From: Streptosporangium brasiliense
Lineage (GTDB): Bacteria; Actinomycetota; Actinomycetes; Streptosporangiales; Streptosporangiaceae
Assembly (NCBI RefSeq): GCF_030811595.1
Contig: NZ_JAUSRB010000001.1
Coordinates: 1,302,001 to 1,366,000 of the forward strand
Reading direction: 5' to 3'
Length of the DNA stretch: 64,000 nucleotides
Shown in pieces: positions 26,258 to 37,306 of this stretch; position 1 is the first letter of the stretch; each line of letters starts with the position of its first letter. The position numbers and the translations under genes were made by a program. The notes beneath the pieces are model-generated. The model worked only from the letters and a program-made list of their open reading frames with translations, did not search any database and was not told the origin of the DNA.

Positions 26258-27063
26258 CGACCCCCCCTGCCCGCAAGCGCCGCCGTGCTCCGGCGAAGGC
26301 GCAGACCAGGAGCGCGCCTCCGACGGAGGAGCGGAGGCTGAGCCGGGGCCAGCAGCGGCTGTTGGTGGCCGTCGCCTCGGTGGCCGGGGTGCTGGCCGCC
26401 GCGGTCGTCCTCGCCTTCGTGATCGACTCGATGGGCAACGACTTCTCGCCGGAGCGGGCCACCGCCGCGGCCATCTCCACCCAGCCCCGGCCCGACGCCT
26501 ACAAGGGCTGGGTCTCCCCGAAGCTGTTCGCGCCGATCGCGCAGAGCAAGGCCGACACCGCCCCGCTGACCCTGAAGGACGTCTTCGCCGAGAAGGTCCT
26601 CAAGGAGGGCAGGACCACGCTCAGGCTGGCGGCCACCAAACTCGACACCGACTGCTCGGCGGCGGTCTGGGGGCAGGGGCTGGCCGGCCGGCTCACCGAG
26701 GCCGGGTGCACCCAGGCCGTCCGGGGCCTGTACACCTCCGCCGACGGCCGCCACGTCGCCCAATACACCCTGCTCAACCTCCGTGACGCCGCCGCGGCCG
26801 ACGGGCTCGTCCAGTCGCTGACGACCATGCACCGGGGCGGCTGGCCCCATCCGCTGGAGTCGGCCAGGGTGCGCTTCCCGGCCGGCGGTTACACCGAGGC
26901 CAGCGGCCACGCCATGGGCCACTACGTGGGCCTGGTCTGGATCGGTCGCGCCGACGGCGCCGAGCCGGGCGCCAAGGACGACTTCATCTCCCTGTCCCTG
27001 GCGGTCCGGGGTGCGGAGAAGGCCGTCTTCCGCCGTGTCGTCGCGGCCGCTCCCGCCCCTTAG
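26254..27063 (+). CDS. membrane-anchored protein of unknown function (paralogue A)
   Basis: A 269-residue protein: basic head (PPARKRRRAPAK), one membrane helix (about 38-62), and an extracytoplasmic domain. The domain holds two conserved Cys (TDCSAAVWG and AGCTQAVRG), then DGRHVAQYTLLNLRDAAAADGLVQSL and HAMGHYVGLVWI. The same elements recur in the next gene. GTG 26254 overlaps the VIT1 stop. I do not recognise a named family. The Cys pair might form a disulfide made by the DsbA-like protein of this operon. Confidence 0.6.
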   Translation: MTTPPARKRRRAPAKAQTRSAPPTEERRLSRGQQRLLVAVASVAGVLAAAVVLAFVIDSMGNDFSPERATAAAISTQPRPDAYKGWVSPKLFAPIAQSKADTAPLTLKDVFAEKVLKEGRTTLRLAATKLDTDCSAAVWGQGLAGRLTEAGCTQAVRGLYTSADGRHVAQYTLLNLRDAAAADGLVQSLTTMHRGGWPHPLESARVRFPAGGYTEASGHAMGHYVGLVWIGRADGAEPGAKDDFISLSLAVRGAEKAVFRRVVAAAPAP

Positions 27064-27112
27064 ACCTGCTTAGACCTGCGCCACCTGTTCGGTCGCAGTA
27101 GGCTCATCGGTC

Positions 27113-27733
27113 ATGCGCAAGTGGATCGCCGTCACCGCCGTGCTGCTCGCCGTCGCCGCGGGGGCGGCGTTCCTGTGGCTGGGCGGAGGTGCCGACGCCC
27201 CGCGCCCGGCCACCTTCCGGGGCGAGCCGACCACGGCGCACTACGCGCCGATCGCCACCCGCGCGGCCGATCCCGACCCGCTGACCGTCGCCGAGATGTT
27301 CCCCGCCGGGCCGGTGAGCGCAGGCGGGACCACGCTCACCGTCAAGGGGACCGAGGCGCTCACCGACTGCGTCCCGGCGGTGTGGGGGAGTGCCGAGGCC
27401 GCGGTCGCCGGATGCAGCCAGGCGCTGCGCGCCCACTACGCGACCCCGGACGGCCGGATCTCCGGGCAGTTCGCCGTCTTCAACCTGGCCGACTCCACCG
27501 CGGCCGACAGGCTCGTGGCGGCCCTGAAGGACGGCGGGTTCGTACGGCCCGCCCCCGGCACCCCGGCCGGCTTCGACGGCTCCCGGAGCTGGGCCCAGGC
27601 CCGGGCCCTGGGCCACTACGTCACGGTGAGCTGGGTCGCCCCGGTGGGCGGCACGGGCCGGGTGGACCTCACCTATCCGCAGGTCGCGATGGACGGCCTC
27701 AGTCTGGTGATCCAGCGGCGTCTGGTGCGGTGA
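27113..27733 (+). CDS. secreted/anchored protein of unknown function (paralogue B)
   Basis: A 206-residue protein with an N-terminal hydrophobic segment (about 5-22) and the same domain as paralogue [47 protein letters not shown] and [11 protein letters not shown]. The region between these blocks (DPLTVAEMF...GGTTLTVKG) also aligns. It lacks the basic head. The two genes arose by tandem duplication. The 3' end overlaps the opposing DUF43 gene by 35 bp. Confidence 0.6.
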   Translation: MRKWIAVTAVLLAVAAGAAFLWLGGGADAPRPATFRGEPTTAHYAPIATRAADPDPLTVAEMFPAGPVSAGGTTLTVKGTEALTDCVPAVWGSAEAAVAGCSQALRAHYATPDGRISGQFAVFNLADSTAADRLVAALKDGGFVRPAPGTPAGFDGSRSWAQARALGHYVTVSWVAPVGGTGRVDLTYPQVAMDGLSLVIQRRLVR

Positions 27734-29249
27734 GGGAGGCCGCCACCGCGGCGGGGAGTTGCTGGAGGCGGCAGGCCGGCAGTTCGAGGACGGTGACGTC
27801 GTCGGCCCAGGGGGCCAGGCGGCCGACGATCGCCCTGGCCTGCTTCTTGGTCAGCCCGTCACGGGCCTTGATGAGGGCCTCGCGCCAGGTGTTGGCGAGT
27901 TTGCCGTGGGCGTTGTCCAGGACGCGGCGCAGGATCCGCCCCTCGGCCGTGGCGGGGGGCGGCAGCCGTACGGCGTGGACGGTCCGGCCCTCGACGGTCA
28001 GTCCGTAGACCGCCGAGAGCAGCTCGGTGGGCAGGTCTTTCGGCGGTCCGGCCAGGGTGACCTGGACGTGCTGGGCGCGGGTGGCCAGCAGCAGCCGGGG
28101 GAGCGCCGCCTCCAGCCCGGCGGGCACGGCTATCGCCACCCTCGCGGGGTCGCTGGCGTAGGGCTTGGCGAGCCAGGTCGCCAGCCGGGCCCGGGGCGTC
28201 TTGGCGAGCAGGTCCTTCGGCCACTCGCCCACGAGCACCTCGGGGGCCGGGCCGGCGGCGGCCGACGCGGGGGCGGGGGCGGGGGCCGACTCGATCGACT
28301 GGGGGCCGTGCGTGTAGATGGCGGCGCCGAAGCCGTCGACGCGGGCGGCCACGGCGGGCCAGGTCTTGGTGGTGGGGCGCAGGATGTACAGGTCGGCGGC
28401 GGAGCCGATGGCCTCGGCGCCGAAATAGCGATTGAAGTCGGGATAGATGGCCTCGTTGACGAGGTTGAGCTGGGACAGGGCGTGCTGCACCTTCAGCGCC
28501 AGCGCCGGGGTGCGCTCGCTCGCGCCGTAGGCCAGCAGGATCCGGCCCCGCTCGCGGTCGCGCAGCCCCTCCACGGCGCGGGAGACGAACAGGCCGATGC
28601 CCTCGGGGGTGTAGGGCGGGTCGGTGACGGCCAGGTCGGCCCACGACTGCGCGGAGGCGGGCAGGCCCAGGCGCAGGTCGGCCCAGCGGGTCCGCACGGC
28701 GAGGCCGAGCCGGTCGGCCTGCTCCGAGATGTAGGCGAGGATGCGTTCGTCGATGTCCACCACGGTCACCTCGACGCCCGGGTGCAGCATCGCGGTGGCC
28801 AGCGAGGTCAGGTCGTGGTCGCCCACGCACAGCAGCCGGGCCCCCTCCAGCCAGAACCGGGCGTCCAGCAGCAGCGCCCGCCGGACCACGGTGTCGGCGG
28901 TGGCGGCCACGTGGTCCAGCGCCTGGCGGCCGCGGGGCGCCTTGGCGATGAGCTCCTCCATCCGCGCGACCAGGCCGGCGTGCCCGGGCAGCAGGTGGGC
29001 CACCGGGTCGGCCGGCGCGAGGCCGCCGCCCGTCAGGCCGATCAGCGGCTCGCGGAGCCGGAAACGCTCGCCGGAGCGCTCCAGTTCGACCTCGCGCAGC
29101 AGGGCTTCGACGGTCCGCCGCGACGTCGCGCTCTCCCGGACCAGATCCGCCAGTGTCCACCAGCGGCCGTCGCCCAGGAGCGTCAGCACCGTCCGCAGCC
29201 GCCTGCCGTCCACACCCGCCTGCGCGATGAGCGCCGCAATCGCTTCCAT
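27699..29249 (-). CDS. DUF43/BpsA-like aminopropyltransferase with C-terminal extension
   Basis: A 516-residue protein. Residues about 15-70 look like a winged helix, residues 75-310 a Rossmann methyltransferase-like fold with GDHDLTS (143-149), VVDIDERIL (about 164-171) and TDPPYT (209-214). This set is the hallmark of BpsA, the N4-bis(aminopropyl)spermidine synthase family that makes branched polyamines. Bacterial homologues are often only called family proteins. Here the third motif position reads GDHD, where GDDD is the usual form as I recall it. About 200 residues beyond (from 310), after an Ala/Pro linker, have no family I recognise. Divergent from gltB. Confidence 0.7.
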   Translation of the reverse strand: MEAIAALIAQAGVDGRRLRTVLTLLGDGRWWTLADLVRESATSRRTVEALLREVELERSGERFRLREPLIGLTGGGLAPADPVAHLLPGHAGLVARMEELIAKAPRGRQALDHVAATADTVVRRALLLDARFWLEGARLLCVGDHDLTSLATAMLHPGVEVTVVDIDERILAYISEQADRLGLAVRTRWADLRLGLPASAQSWADLAVTDPPYTPEGIGLFVSRAVEGLRDRERGRILLAYGASERTPALALKVQHALSQLNLVNEAIYPDFNRYFGAEAIGSAADLYILRPTTKTWPAVAARVDGFGAAIYTHGPQSIESAPAPAPASAAAGPAPEVLVGEWPKDLLAKTPRARLATWLAKPYASDPARVAIAVPAGLEAALPRLLLATRAQHVQVTLAGPPKDLPTELLSAVYGLTVEGRTVHAVRLPPPATAEGRILRRVLDNAHGKLANTWREALIKARDGLTKKQARAIVGRLAPWADDVTVLELPACRLQQLPAAVAASLTAPDAAGSPD

Positions 29250-29297
29250 GGGGCCACCCTAGAGCCCTCACCTGGAATGTTCTGCCGTGCCGTCATG

Positions 29298-29325
29298 TTG
29301 AACGAAGCGGTCAAACCGGTACTAA
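29298..29325 (+). promoter_or_regulatory. candidate gltBD promoter
   Basis: -35 TTGAAC (29298-29303), 16-bp spacer, -10 TACTAA (29320-29325), giving a leader of about 120 bases before the gltB ATG. The surroundings are AT-richer than average. Confidence 0.4.
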
Positions 29326-29450
29326 ATGGTTGTGATATGGGTCGGGTAGGCAGGTTTCCGGCAGGGTACGGTAATGTCTACACACCACGCAGCAGGGCCA
29401 ACGTCGTCCCTTTGCTTGTTCCACAGAAGCGAGACGACGGGAGGGATTCA

Positions 29451-32400
29451 ATGCCTGCTGCCCACCTCGGCTTTCCCGAGCCCCAGGGCCTGTACCACCC
29501 CTCGCACGAGCACGACGCCTGTGGCGTCGCCATGGTCGCGGACGTGGCCGGGCGCCGCAGCCACGACATCGTCGCGAAGGCTCTGACGGCGCTGTGCAAT
29601 CTCGATCATCGGGGGGCCCAGGGTAGCGAACCGGACACCGGCGACGGAGCCGGCATCCTGACGCAGATCCCCGACACCTTCTTCCGCGCGGTGACGGACT
29701 TCCCGCTCCCCGCGGCCGGCTCCTACGCCGCCGGCATGGCCTTCCTGCCCAGCGACTCCGAGGCCCGCGAGACCGGCGTGCGGATGATCGAGGAGATCGC
29801 GGCGGAGGAGGGCCTGACGGTCCTCGGCTGGCGCGACGTGCCGACCGACTCCGCGCTGCCCGGGCCGAGCGCCCGCGCCGTGATGCCGTTCTTCCGGCAG
29901 CTGTTCGTGGCCTCCCCCGGCGGGGAGAGCGGGCTGGAGCTGGACCGGCTGGCCTTCTGCCTGCGCAAGCGGGCCGAGCACGAGGTGGACGTCTACTTCC
30001 CCTCGCTGAGCGCCCGGACGATCGTCTACAAGGGCATGCTCACCCCCTCGCAGGTCGAGCCGTTCTTTCCCGACCTGAGCGACGAGCGCTACGAGACCGC
30101 GATCTCGCTGGTCCACTCGCGCTTCTCCACCAACACCTTCCCGTCGTGGCCGCTGGCGCACCCCTACCGCTACATCGCCCACAACGGTGAGATCAACACC
30201 GTCAAGGGCAACCGCAACTGGATGCGGGCCCGCGAGGCCATGCTGGAGACCGCCGCTATCCCGGGCGAGCTGTCGCGGCTGTTCCCGATCTGCGACCCCG
30301 ACGGCTCCGACACCGCCTCCTTCGACGAGACGCTGGAGCTGCTCCACCTCACCGGGCGCAAGCTGCCGCACGCGGTGCTGATGATGATCCCCGAGGCGTG
30401 GGAGAGCCACACCGAGATGGACCCCGCGCGGCGGGCCTTCTACGAGTTCCACTCCACCCTCATGGAGGCCTGGGACGGCCCGGCCTCGATCACCTTCTCC
30501 GACGGCACCCTGGTCGGCGCGGTCCTCGACCGCAACGGCCTGCGCCCCGGACGGTTCTGGGTAACCGCCGACGGCCTGGTCGTGCTGGCCTCCGAGGCCG
30601 GCGTGCTCGACATCGCGCCGGGGGACGTGGTCCGCAAGGGCCGCCTGCAGCCCGGCAAGATGTTCCTGATCGACACCGCGCTCGGCAAGATCATCGAGGA
30701 TGACGAGATCAAGGCGGAGCTCGCCGCCGAGCTGCCCTACGACGAGTGGCTGCACGCCGGTCTGGTCCGCTTCGAGGAGCTGCCCGCCCGTTCCCGCGAG
30801 ATCCCGACCCACGAGGCGCTGATCAAGCGGCAGCAGACCTTCGGCTACACCGAGGAAGAGCTGCGGATCATCCTGTCGCCGATGGCCAGGGTGGGGGCCG
30901 AGCCGATCGGCTCGATGGGCACCGACACCCCGGTCGCGGTGCTCAGCGAGAAGCCCCGGCTGCTGTTCGACTACTTCAGCCAGCTCTTCGCCCAGGTCAC
31001 CAACCCGCCGCTGGACGCCATCCGCGAGGAGCTCGTCACCTCCCTGGCCAGCACGCTCGGCCCCGAGGGCAACCTGCTCGACCCGGGCCCGGCCTCCTGC
31101 CGCCAGCTCGTCCTGCCCTACCCGGTGATCGACAACGACGAGCTCGCGAAGATCATCCACATCAACGACGAGGGCGCGCTGCCGGGCTTCCACCCGCGCG
31201 TCGTCTCCGGCCTGTACGAGGTCGCCGGCGGCGGCGAGGCGCTGCTGCGCCGCCTTGAGGAGATCCGCTCCGAGGTCTCGGCGGCGATCGAGGGCGGGGC
31301 GCGGATCATCGTGCTGTCGGACCGGGGCTCCTCCGACGCCCTGGCGCCGATCCCGTCGCTGATGCTCACCGGCGCGGTCCACCACCACCTGATCGCCGAG
31401 AAGACCCGCACCCGGGTCGGCCTGGTCATCGAGACCGGCGAGGCCCGCGAGGCCCACCACATGGCGCTGCTCATCGGCTACGGCGCGGGCGCGGTCAACC
31501 CCTACCTCGCCATCGAGACCGTCGAGGACATGGTCGGCTCCGGTGTCCTGGCCATCGACAGGCACAAGGCCGTGCGCAACCTCATCAAGGCCTACGGCAA
31601 GGGCGTGCTGAAGGTCATGTCCAAGATGGGCGTGTCCACCGTCGCCTCCTACACCGGCGCCCAGATCTTCGAGGCGCTCGGCCTGGGCAAGGACGTCATC
31701 GACGCCTGCTTCGCCGGGACGACCTCGCGCCTGGGCGGCGTCGGCTTCGACGTCCTGGCCCAGGAGGTCGCGCTCCGCCACCGCCGGGCCTACCCGCGGG
31801 CCGAGAACGCCCACCGCCGCCTGGAGGTCGGCGGGGAGTACCAGTGGCGCCGCGAGGGCGAGCCGCACCTGTTCAACCCCGAGACGGTCTTCAAGCTGCA
31901 GCACGCCACCCGCTCGCGCCGCTACGAGATCTTCAAGGAGTACACCGGCCTGGTGGACTCCCAGGCCGAGAAGCTGATGACGCTGCGCGGCCTGTTCAAG
32001 TTCAGGGACGGCGTCCGCGAGCCGGTCCCGATCGACGAGGTCGAGCCGGTCTCCGAGATCGTCAAGCGCTTCTCCACCGGCGCGATGTCCTACGGCTCCA
32101 TCTCGATGGAGGCGCACGAGACCCTCGCCATCGCGATGAACCGGCTGGGCGGCAAGTCCAACACCGGCGAGGGCGGCGAGGACCCCGAGCGGCTCTACGA
32201 CCCGGCCCGCCGCTCGGCCATCAAGCAGGTGGCCTCCGGCCGCTTCGGCGTGACGTCGGAGTATCTGGTCAACGCCGACGACCTGCAGATCAAGATGGCC
32301 CAGGGCGCCAAGCCCGGCGAGGGCGGCCAGCTGCCCGGCCACAAGGTCTACCCGTGGATCGCCAAGACCCGGCACTCCACCCCGGGCGTCGGCCTCATCT

Positions 32401-33956
32401 CGCCGCCGCCGCACCACGACATCTACTCCATCGAGGACCTCGCCCAGCTCATCCACGACCTGAAGAACTCCAACCCGGCCGCCCGCGTGCACGTCAAGCT
32501 CGTGGCCGAGGTCGGCGTCGGCACGGTCGCGGCGGGCGTGTCCAAGGCCCACGCGGACGTCGTGCTCATCTCCGGTCACGACGGAGGCACCGGCGCGTCC
32601 CCGCTGACCTCGCTCAAGCACGCGGGCGCCCCCTGGGAGCTGGGCCTGGCCGAGACACAGCAGACGCTGCTGCTCAACGGCCTGCGTGACCGGATCGTCG
32701 TGCAGGTGGACGGCCAGCTCAAGACCGGCCGTGACGTGGTCGTCGCCGCGCTGCTCGGCGCCGAGGAGTACGGCTTCGCCACCGCCCCGCTGGTCGTCTC
32801 CGGCTGCGTGATGATGCGCGTGTGCCACCTGGACACCTGCCCGGTCGGCGTCGCCACCCAGAACCCCGAGCTGCGCAAGCGCTTCAGCGGCAGGCCCGAG
32901 TTCGTGGTCAACTTCTTCGAGTTCATCGCCGAGGAGATCCGCGAGCACCTCGCCGCGCTGGGCTTCCGCAGCCTCGACGAGGCCATCGGCCACGCCGAGC
33001 TGCTGGACACCACCTCGGCCGAGCACCACTGGAAGGCGGCGGGCCTGGACCTGGCGCCGATCCTGCACCAGCCGGAGCTGCCCGCGGGCACCGCGCTCCG
33101 CCGTACGCAGGAGCAGGACCACGGCCTGGACAGGGCCCTGGACCACACGCTGATCCAGCTCGCCGAGGGGGCGCTGGCCAACGGCCGGCGGGTCACCCTG
33201 GAGCTGCCCATCCGCAACGTCAACCGCACGGTCGGCACCATGCTCGGCCACGAGGTGACCAAGCGGTACGGCGGGGCCGGGCTCCCCGACGACACCATCG
33301 AGGTCCGCTTCACCGGCTCGGCCGGCAACTCCTTCGGCGCCTTCGTGCCCCGGGGCGTCACGCTGCGGCTGACCGGCGACGCCAACGACTACCTCGGCAA
33401 GGGCCTGTCGGGTGGCCGGATCACACTCCAGCCGCACGACGAGGCCCCGCTTGAGGGGCACATCATCGCCGGCAACGTCGGCCTGTACGGCGCGACCTCC
33501 GGCGAGGTGTTCGTCCGCGGCGTGATGGGGGAGCGGTTCTGCGTCCGCAACTCCGGCGCCACCGCGGTCGTCGAGGGCGTCGGCGACCACGGCTGCGAGT
33601 ACATGACGGGCGGCAAGGTCGTCGTCCTCGGCCCGACCGGCCGCAACTTCGCGGCGGGCATGTCCGGCGGCGTCGCCTACCTGCTCGACCTCAACGCCGA
33701 CCGGGTCAACCGCGAGATGGTGGAGATCGAGGCGCTGGACGAGGCCGACTCCGACATGCTGCGGGAGGTCGTCGAGGCGCACCTGACCGAGACCGGTTCC
33801 ACGGTGGCCAAGGCGCTCCTCACCGACTGGGACCCGGCCCGGTTCAGCAAGATCATGCCGACGGACTACAAGCGGGTCCTCCGGGCCGCCGAGGCCGCGC
33901 GCCTCGAAGGCCGCGACATCGACGAGGCGGTCATGGCCGCCGCGGTTCAGGGATGA
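29451..33956 (+). CDS. gltB: glutamate synthase (NADPH) large subunit
   Basis: A 1501-residue flavo-iron-sulfur enzyme making two glutamates from glutamine and 2-oxoglutarate. The N-terminal nucleophile is Cys24 in [11 protein letters not shown], after a 23-residue propeptide. The amidotransferase domain spans about 24-430 ([26 protein letters not shown]). The synthase/FMN domain holds [12 protein letters not shown], and the 3Fe-4S site uses Cys1119, Cys1125 and Cys1130 ([12 protein letters not shown]). The C-terminal GXGXG helix domain follows ([14 protein letters not shown]...[10 protein letters not shown]). ATG 29451 has GGGAGGG upstream. Confidence 0.96.
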   Translation: MPAAHLGFPEPQGLYHPSHEHDACGVAMVADVAGRRSHDIVAKALTALCNLDHRGAQGSEPDTGDGAGILTQIPDTFFRAVTDFPLPAAGSYAAGMAFLPSDSEARETGVRMIEEIAAEEGLTVLGWRDVPTDSALPGPSARAVMPFFRQLFVASPGGESGLELDRLAFCLRKRAEHEVDVYFPSLSARTIVYKGMLTPSQVEPFFPDLSDERYETAISLVHSRFSTNTFPSWPLAHPYRYIAHNGEINTVKGNRNWMRAREAMLETAAIPGELSRLFPICDPDGSDTASFDETLELLHLTGRKLPHAVLMMIPEAWESHTEMDPARRAFYEFHSTLMEAWDGPASITFSDGTLVGAVLDRNGLRPGRFWVTADGLVVLASEAGVLDIAPGDVVRKGRLQPGKMFLIDTALGKIIEDDEIKAELAAELPYDEWLHAGLVRFEELPARSREIPTHEALIKRQQTFGYTEEELRIILSPMARVGAEPIGSMGTDTPVAVLSEKPRLLFDYFSQLFAQVTNPPLDAIREELVTSLASTLGPEGNLLDPGPASCRQLVLPYPVIDNDELAKIIHINDEGALPGFHPRVVSGLYEVAGGGEALLRRLEEIRSEVSAAIEGGARIIVLSDRGSSDALAPIPSLMLTGAVHHHLIAEKTRTRVGLVIETGEAREAHHMALLIGYGAGAVNPYLAIETVEDMVGSGVLAIDRHKAVRNLIKAYGKGVLKVMSKMGVSTVASYTGAQIFEALGLGKDVIDACFAGTTSRLGGVGFDVLAQEVALRHRRAYPRAENAHRRLEVGGEYQWRREGEPHLFNPETVFKLQHATRSRRYEIFKEYTGLVDSQAEKLMTLRGLFKFRDGVREPVPIDEVEPVSEIVKRFSTGAMSYGSISMEAHETLAIAMNRLGGKSNTGEGGEDPERLYDPARRSAIKQVASGRFGVTSEYLVNADDLQIKMAQGAKPGEGGQLPGHKVYPWIAKTRHSTPGVGLISPPPHHDIYSIEDLAQLIHDLKNSNPAARVHVKLVAEVGVGTVAAGVSKAHADVVLISGHDGGTGASPLTSLKHAGAPWELGLAETQQTLLLNGLRDRIVVQVDGQLKTGRDVVVAALLGAEEYGFATAPLVVSGCVMMRVCHLDTCPVGVATQNPELRKRFSGRPEFVVNFFEFIAEEIREHLAALGFRSLDEAIGHAELLDTTSAEHHWKAAGLDLAPILHQPELPAGTALRRTQEQDHGLDRALDHTLIQLAEGALANGRRVTLELPIRNVNRTVGTMLGHEVTKRYGGAGLPDDTIEVRFTGSAGNSFGAFVPRGVTLRLTGDANDYLGKGLSGGRITLQPHDEAPLEGHIIAGNVGLYGATSGEVFVRGVMGERFCVRNSGATAVVEGVGDHGCEYMTGGKVVVLGPTGRNFAAGMSGGVAYLLDLNADRVNREMVEIEALDEADSDMLREVVEAHLTETGSTVAKALLTDWDPARFSKIMPTDYKRVLRAAEAARLEGRDIDEAVMAAAVQG

Positions 33957-34033
33957 CGCCGATGCCGACACATACCGGAGTGGTCATGACCGGCCGCGCT
34001 CACGAGACTGTTCAGGGATAAGGGGGCATACCG

Positions 34034-35512
34034 ATGGCTGACCCGAAGGGTTTCCTCACGCACGGGCGCGAGCTGCCGGCGCGCCGCCCGGTGGACGTGC
34101 GCATCCGCGACTGGCGGGAGGTCTACCAGGACTTCCCCCGGCCCGCGCTGACCAAGCAGGCCGCACGCTGCATGGACTGCGGCATCCCGTTCTGCCACAA
34201 CGGTTGCCCGCTGGGCAACCTCATCCCCGAGTGGAACGACCTGGTCTACCGCGACGACTGGCAGGAGGCCATCGAGCGCCTGCACGCCACCAACAACTTC
34301 CCGGAGTTCACCGGCCGCCTGTGCCCGGCTCCGTGCGAGGCGGCGTGCGTGCTCGGCATCAACTCCGACCCGGTCGCGATCAAGCGGGTCGAGGTCGAGA
34401 TCATCGACCGTGCCTTCGACGAGGGCTGGGTCACCCCCCAGCCGCCGAGTTCGAAGACCGGCAAGCGGGTCGCGGTCGTCGGCTCGGGCCCCGCGGGCCT
34501 GGCCGCCGCCCAGCAGCTCACCAGGGCCGGGCACGACGTGGTGGTGTTCGAGCGCGCCGACCGGATCGGCGGGCTGCTCCGCTACGGCATCCCCGAGTTC
34601 AAGATGGAGAAGCGGCACATCGACCGCAGGCTCGCGCAGATGCGGGCCGAGGGCACCGAGTTCCGCACCGGCGTTAACGTCGGCGTCGACATCACCGCGG
34701 CCCAGCTCCGGGAGGAGTTCGACGCGGTCGTCCTGGCGGGTGGCGCGACCCAGTGGCGCGACCTGGCGGTCGCCGGACGCGACCTGAAGGGCGTCCACCA
34801 GGCGATGGAGTATCTCCCCCCGGCCAACAAGGTCCAGGAGGGCGACTACCCGGTCTCGCCGATCAGCGCCGAGGGCAAGCACGTCGTCGTGATCGGCGGC
34901 GGTGACACCGGCGCCGACTGCATCGGCACCGCGATCCGGCAGGGGGCCGCCTCGGTCACCCAGCTGGAGATCATGCCCCAGCCTCCGGCCGAGCGTCCCG
35001 GCAGCCAGCCGTGGCCCACGTTCCCCATCCTGTTCAAGATGGAGAGCGCCCACGAGGAGCTGGCCGACGGCGGCGGCGACCGGGTCTACGCGGTCTCCAC
35101 CACCGAGTTCGTCGGCGACGCCGACGGCAACGTCCGGGCGCTGCGCCTGGTCGAGGTCGAGGGCCCGGCGGCCGGTTTCAGGCCGGTCCCCGGCACCGAG
35201 CGGGAGATCCCGGCGGAGCTGGTCACGCTGTCGATGGGCTTCGTCGGCCCGGAGAAGGGCGGTCTGCTGGAGGAGCTGGCCGGGGTCGCCTCCGGCGAGT
35301 TCTTCGACGCGCGCGGCAACGTCGCGCGGGACAAGGGCTACATGTCCTCGGTGGACGGCGTGTTCGTGGCCGGCGACATGGGCCGCGGCCAGTCGCTGAT
35401 CGTCTGGGCGATCGCCGAGGGCCGCTCGGCCGCGTCGGCGGCCGACCGCTACCTCACCGGTCAGACGGCCCTTCCGGTGGCCATCCCGCCGACCGCCCGG
35501 CCGCTGGTCTGA
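34034..35512 (+). CDS. gltD: glutamate synthase small subunit
   Basis: A 492-residue subunit passing electrons from NADPH to GltB. N-terminal Cys clusters for two 4Fe-4S centres: CMDCGIPFCHNGCPLGN and CPAPCEAAC. FAD site VVGSGPAGLAAAQQL, NADPH site VVIGGGDTGADC, and C-terminal VFVAGDMGRGQSL. It starts 77 bp after gltB; the short gap contains a GTTCAGGGAT repeat also present at the gltB end. Confidence 0.96.
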   Translation: MADPKGFLTHGRELPARRPVDVRIRDWREVYQDFPRPALTKQAARCMDCGIPFCHNGCPLGNLIPEWNDLVYRDDWQEAIERLHATNNFPEFTGRLCPAPCEAACVLGINSDPVAIKRVEVEIIDRAFDEGWVTPQPPSSKTGKRVAVVGSGPAGLAAAQQLTRAGHDVVVFERADRIGGLLRYGIPEFKMEKRHIDRRLAQMRAEGTEFRTGVNVGVDITAAQLREEFDAVVLAGGATQWRDLAVAGRDLKGVHQAMEYLPPANKVQEGDYPVSPISAEGKHVVVIGGGDTGADCIGTAIRQGAASVTQLEIMPQPPAERPGSQPWPTFPILFKMESAHEELADGGGDRVYAVSTTEFVGDADGNVRALRLVEVEGPAAGFRPVPGTEREIPAELVTLSMGFVGPEKGGLLEELAGVASGEFFDARGNVARDKGYMSSVDGVFVAGDMGRGQSLIVWAIAEGRSAASAADRYLTGQTALPVAIPPTARPLV

Positions 35513-35517
35513 CCGTT

Positions 35518-35566
35518 CCGCGGTGTTCCCGGTACGGCGGCGCCCGCCGTACCGGGAACACCGCGG
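35518..35566 (+). terminator. perfect 23-bp hairpin after gltD
   Basis: Stem 35518-35540 pairs perfectly with 35544-35566, loop CGC. It begins five bases after the gltD stop. No T-run. It is longer than a normal terminator; see findings. Confidence 0.75.
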
Positions 35567-35591
35567 GGATCAGTGTGCGAGTTGCTGCGCC

Positions 35592-35646
35592 GGATATATC
35601 CCTGAAATATTATTCATCCTTATCTAGGTGAATATGGGGGATATAT
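35592..35646 (+). promoter_or_regulatory. AT-rich dyad promoter region of the subtilase gene
   Basis: A strikingly AT-rich 55-bp island. It contains the palindrome GGATATATCC (35592-35601) and a matching GGATATAT at 35639-35646 overlapping the start codon, plus ATATTATTCA...TGAATAT arms between them. TATCTA (35621-35626) could be the -10 element. The symmetry suggests repressor control of the protease gene. Confidence 0.5.
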
Positions 35647-37306
35647 GAGTCGGTGGAGCGGTCGCCTGACCAGCGCGGTGACGGTGGTGGCTCTGGCCGG
35701 CACCCTCACGGCGATCCCCCCGACCGGCGGGGCGTCCGCCGCCACCGGACAGCTCGGTGACTACCTGGTCTTCTACGCCGACGGCGCCCGGGACCGGGCG
35801 GTGGAGGCCATCAGGGCGGGCGGCGGCACCGCGCTGTCCACCGAGCCCAGGCTCGGCTACGTCGTCGCCCGCGGTCCCGGCGCCCGTTTCGTCGAGAGCC
35901 TCGCCGGCAGCGACGCCGTAGCGGGCGTCTCCTCCGACCGCAGGATCGGCTCCGCGACGGCGGCACCCGCCGCCGCCCCCGCCACCCGCGCGAACGCCTC
36001 CGACATCCGGGAGGTCGAGCTGTCCTCCGGGGGCGAGCCGCTGGCCGGGAGGCAGTGGGACATGAAGATGATCGGCGCCACCCCCGACGGCTCCTACGCC
36101 ACCGCGCGCGGCAGCAGGAAAGTGCTCGTGGGCATCATCGACACCGGCATAGACGGCAGGCACCCCGACATCGCGCCGAACTTCAACCGCGCGCTGAGCC
36201 GCAACTTCGTGACCGACCGGCCCACCGACTCCAAGGGGGAGACCTTCGACGGGCCCTGCGAGTTCAAGGGATGCAAGGACCCGGCCGACTGGGACGACGA
36301 CGGCCACGGCACCCACGTCGCCAGCACGGTCGCCTCGCCGATCAACGGCCTGGGCGTCGCCGGCGTCGCCCCCCAGGTCTCCCTGGTCAACCTGCGCGCC
36401 GGCCAGGACTCCGGCATGTTCTTCCTCAAACCCAGCATCGACGCGCTCACCTACGCCGCCGACGCGGGCATCGACGTGGTCAACATGAGCTACTACATCG
36501 ACCCCTGGCTGTTCAACTGCAAGGCCAACCCGGCCGACTCCAAGGCCGAGCAGCTCGAACAGCGCGGGGTCGTCATCGGCATGCAGCGCGCGCTGGACTA
36601 CGCCCGCAAGCGCGGCGTCACCCTCATCAGCGCCCTCGGCAACGACCTCATCGACCTCGGCAGGCCCCGCTACGACATGTCCAGCCCCGACCACCCGGCC
36701 GACTCCGCGCGCGTCCGCGAGATCGACAACTCCTGCCTCAGCGTCCCCTCCGAGTCCAAGGGCGTCATCTCGGTGGCGGCGGTCGGCGTCAGCAAGCGCA
36801 AGGCCTACTACTCCGACTACGGCGTCGAGCAGACGGACCTGGCGGCCCCCGGCGGCGACGGGTATGACGGCACCGGCGGATCCGACGTCACCCGGACCGT
36901 CCTGGCCGCCGCGCCCGAGAACGTGCTCCGCGCCGAGGGCCTGATCAGCCGCGACGGCACTCCCAAGAACCGCTCGGTGGTCCGCGACTGCCACGACGGA
37001 ACCTGCGCCTACTACCAGTATCTCGCGGGCACCTCCATGGCCGCCCCGCACGCCACCGGCGTCGCCGCCATCCTCATCAGCCGCTTCGGCAGGCCCGGCA
37101 AGGGCGGCCTCAGCATGCCCCCCGCCGAGGTCGAGCGCCTGCTCTACGCCACCGCCACCAAGCACGCCTGTCCTTCGCCGCGCAAGTACGTCTACCGCAT
37201 CAAGGACCAGAAGATCTCCCAGACCTGCCAGGGCGCCAAGTCCCGCAACGGCTTCTACGGCCGGGGCATCGTCAACGCCGCCAAGGCCGCCACCGTCACC
37301 CGGTGA
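35645..37306 (+). CDS. secreted subtilisin-like serine protease (S8)
   Basis: A 553-residue protease. A Sec signal peptide (about 1-33, ending ASA-AT) is followed by an inhibitor-like propeptide to about residue 135. The catalytic triad is Asp166 (IIDTGID), His221 (DGHGTHVAS) and Ser464 (GTSMAAPH). The oxyanion Asn region and six or more Cys in the mature part suggest disulfides. No C-terminal anchor. The GGGGG upstream of ATG serves as ribosome-binding site. Single gene behind its own AT-rich promoter. Confidence 0.93.
   Translation: MSRWSGRLTSAVTVVALAGTLTAIPPTGGASAATGQLGDYLVFYADGARDRAVEAIRAGGGTALSTEPRLGYVVARGPGARFVESLAGSDAVAGVSSDRRIGSATAAPAAAPATRANASDIREVELSSGGEPLAGRQWDMKMIGATPDGSYATARGSRKVLVGIIDTGIDGRHPDIAPNFNRALSRNFVTDRPTDSKGETFDGPCEFKGCKDPADWDDDGHGTHVASTVASPINGLGVAGVAPQVSLVNLRAGQDSGMFFLKPSIDALTYAADAGIDVVNMSYYIDPWLFNCKANPADSKAEQLEQRGVVIGMQRALDYARKRGVTLISALGNDLIDLGRPRYDMSSPDHPADSARVREIDNSCLSVPSESKGVISVAAVGVSKRKAYYSDYGVEQTDLAAPGGDGYDGTGGSDVTRTVLAAAPENVLRAEGLISRDGTPKNRSVVRDCHDGTCAYYQYLAGTSMAAPHATGVAAILISRFGRPGKGGLSMPPAEVERLLYATATKHACPSPRKYVYRIKDQKISQTCQGAKSRNGFYGRGIVNAAKAATVTR

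Noticed and set aside
27759..29450. N-terminal extension of gltB reaching back to 27759
   Set aside because: Would overlap the whole DUF43 gene on the other strand; GltB family and the GGGAGGG site fix the start at 29451.
29448..33971. 1507-codon open frame opposite gltB
   Set aside because: Shadow of gltB; composition is the usual reverse-complement pattern of a high-GC gene.
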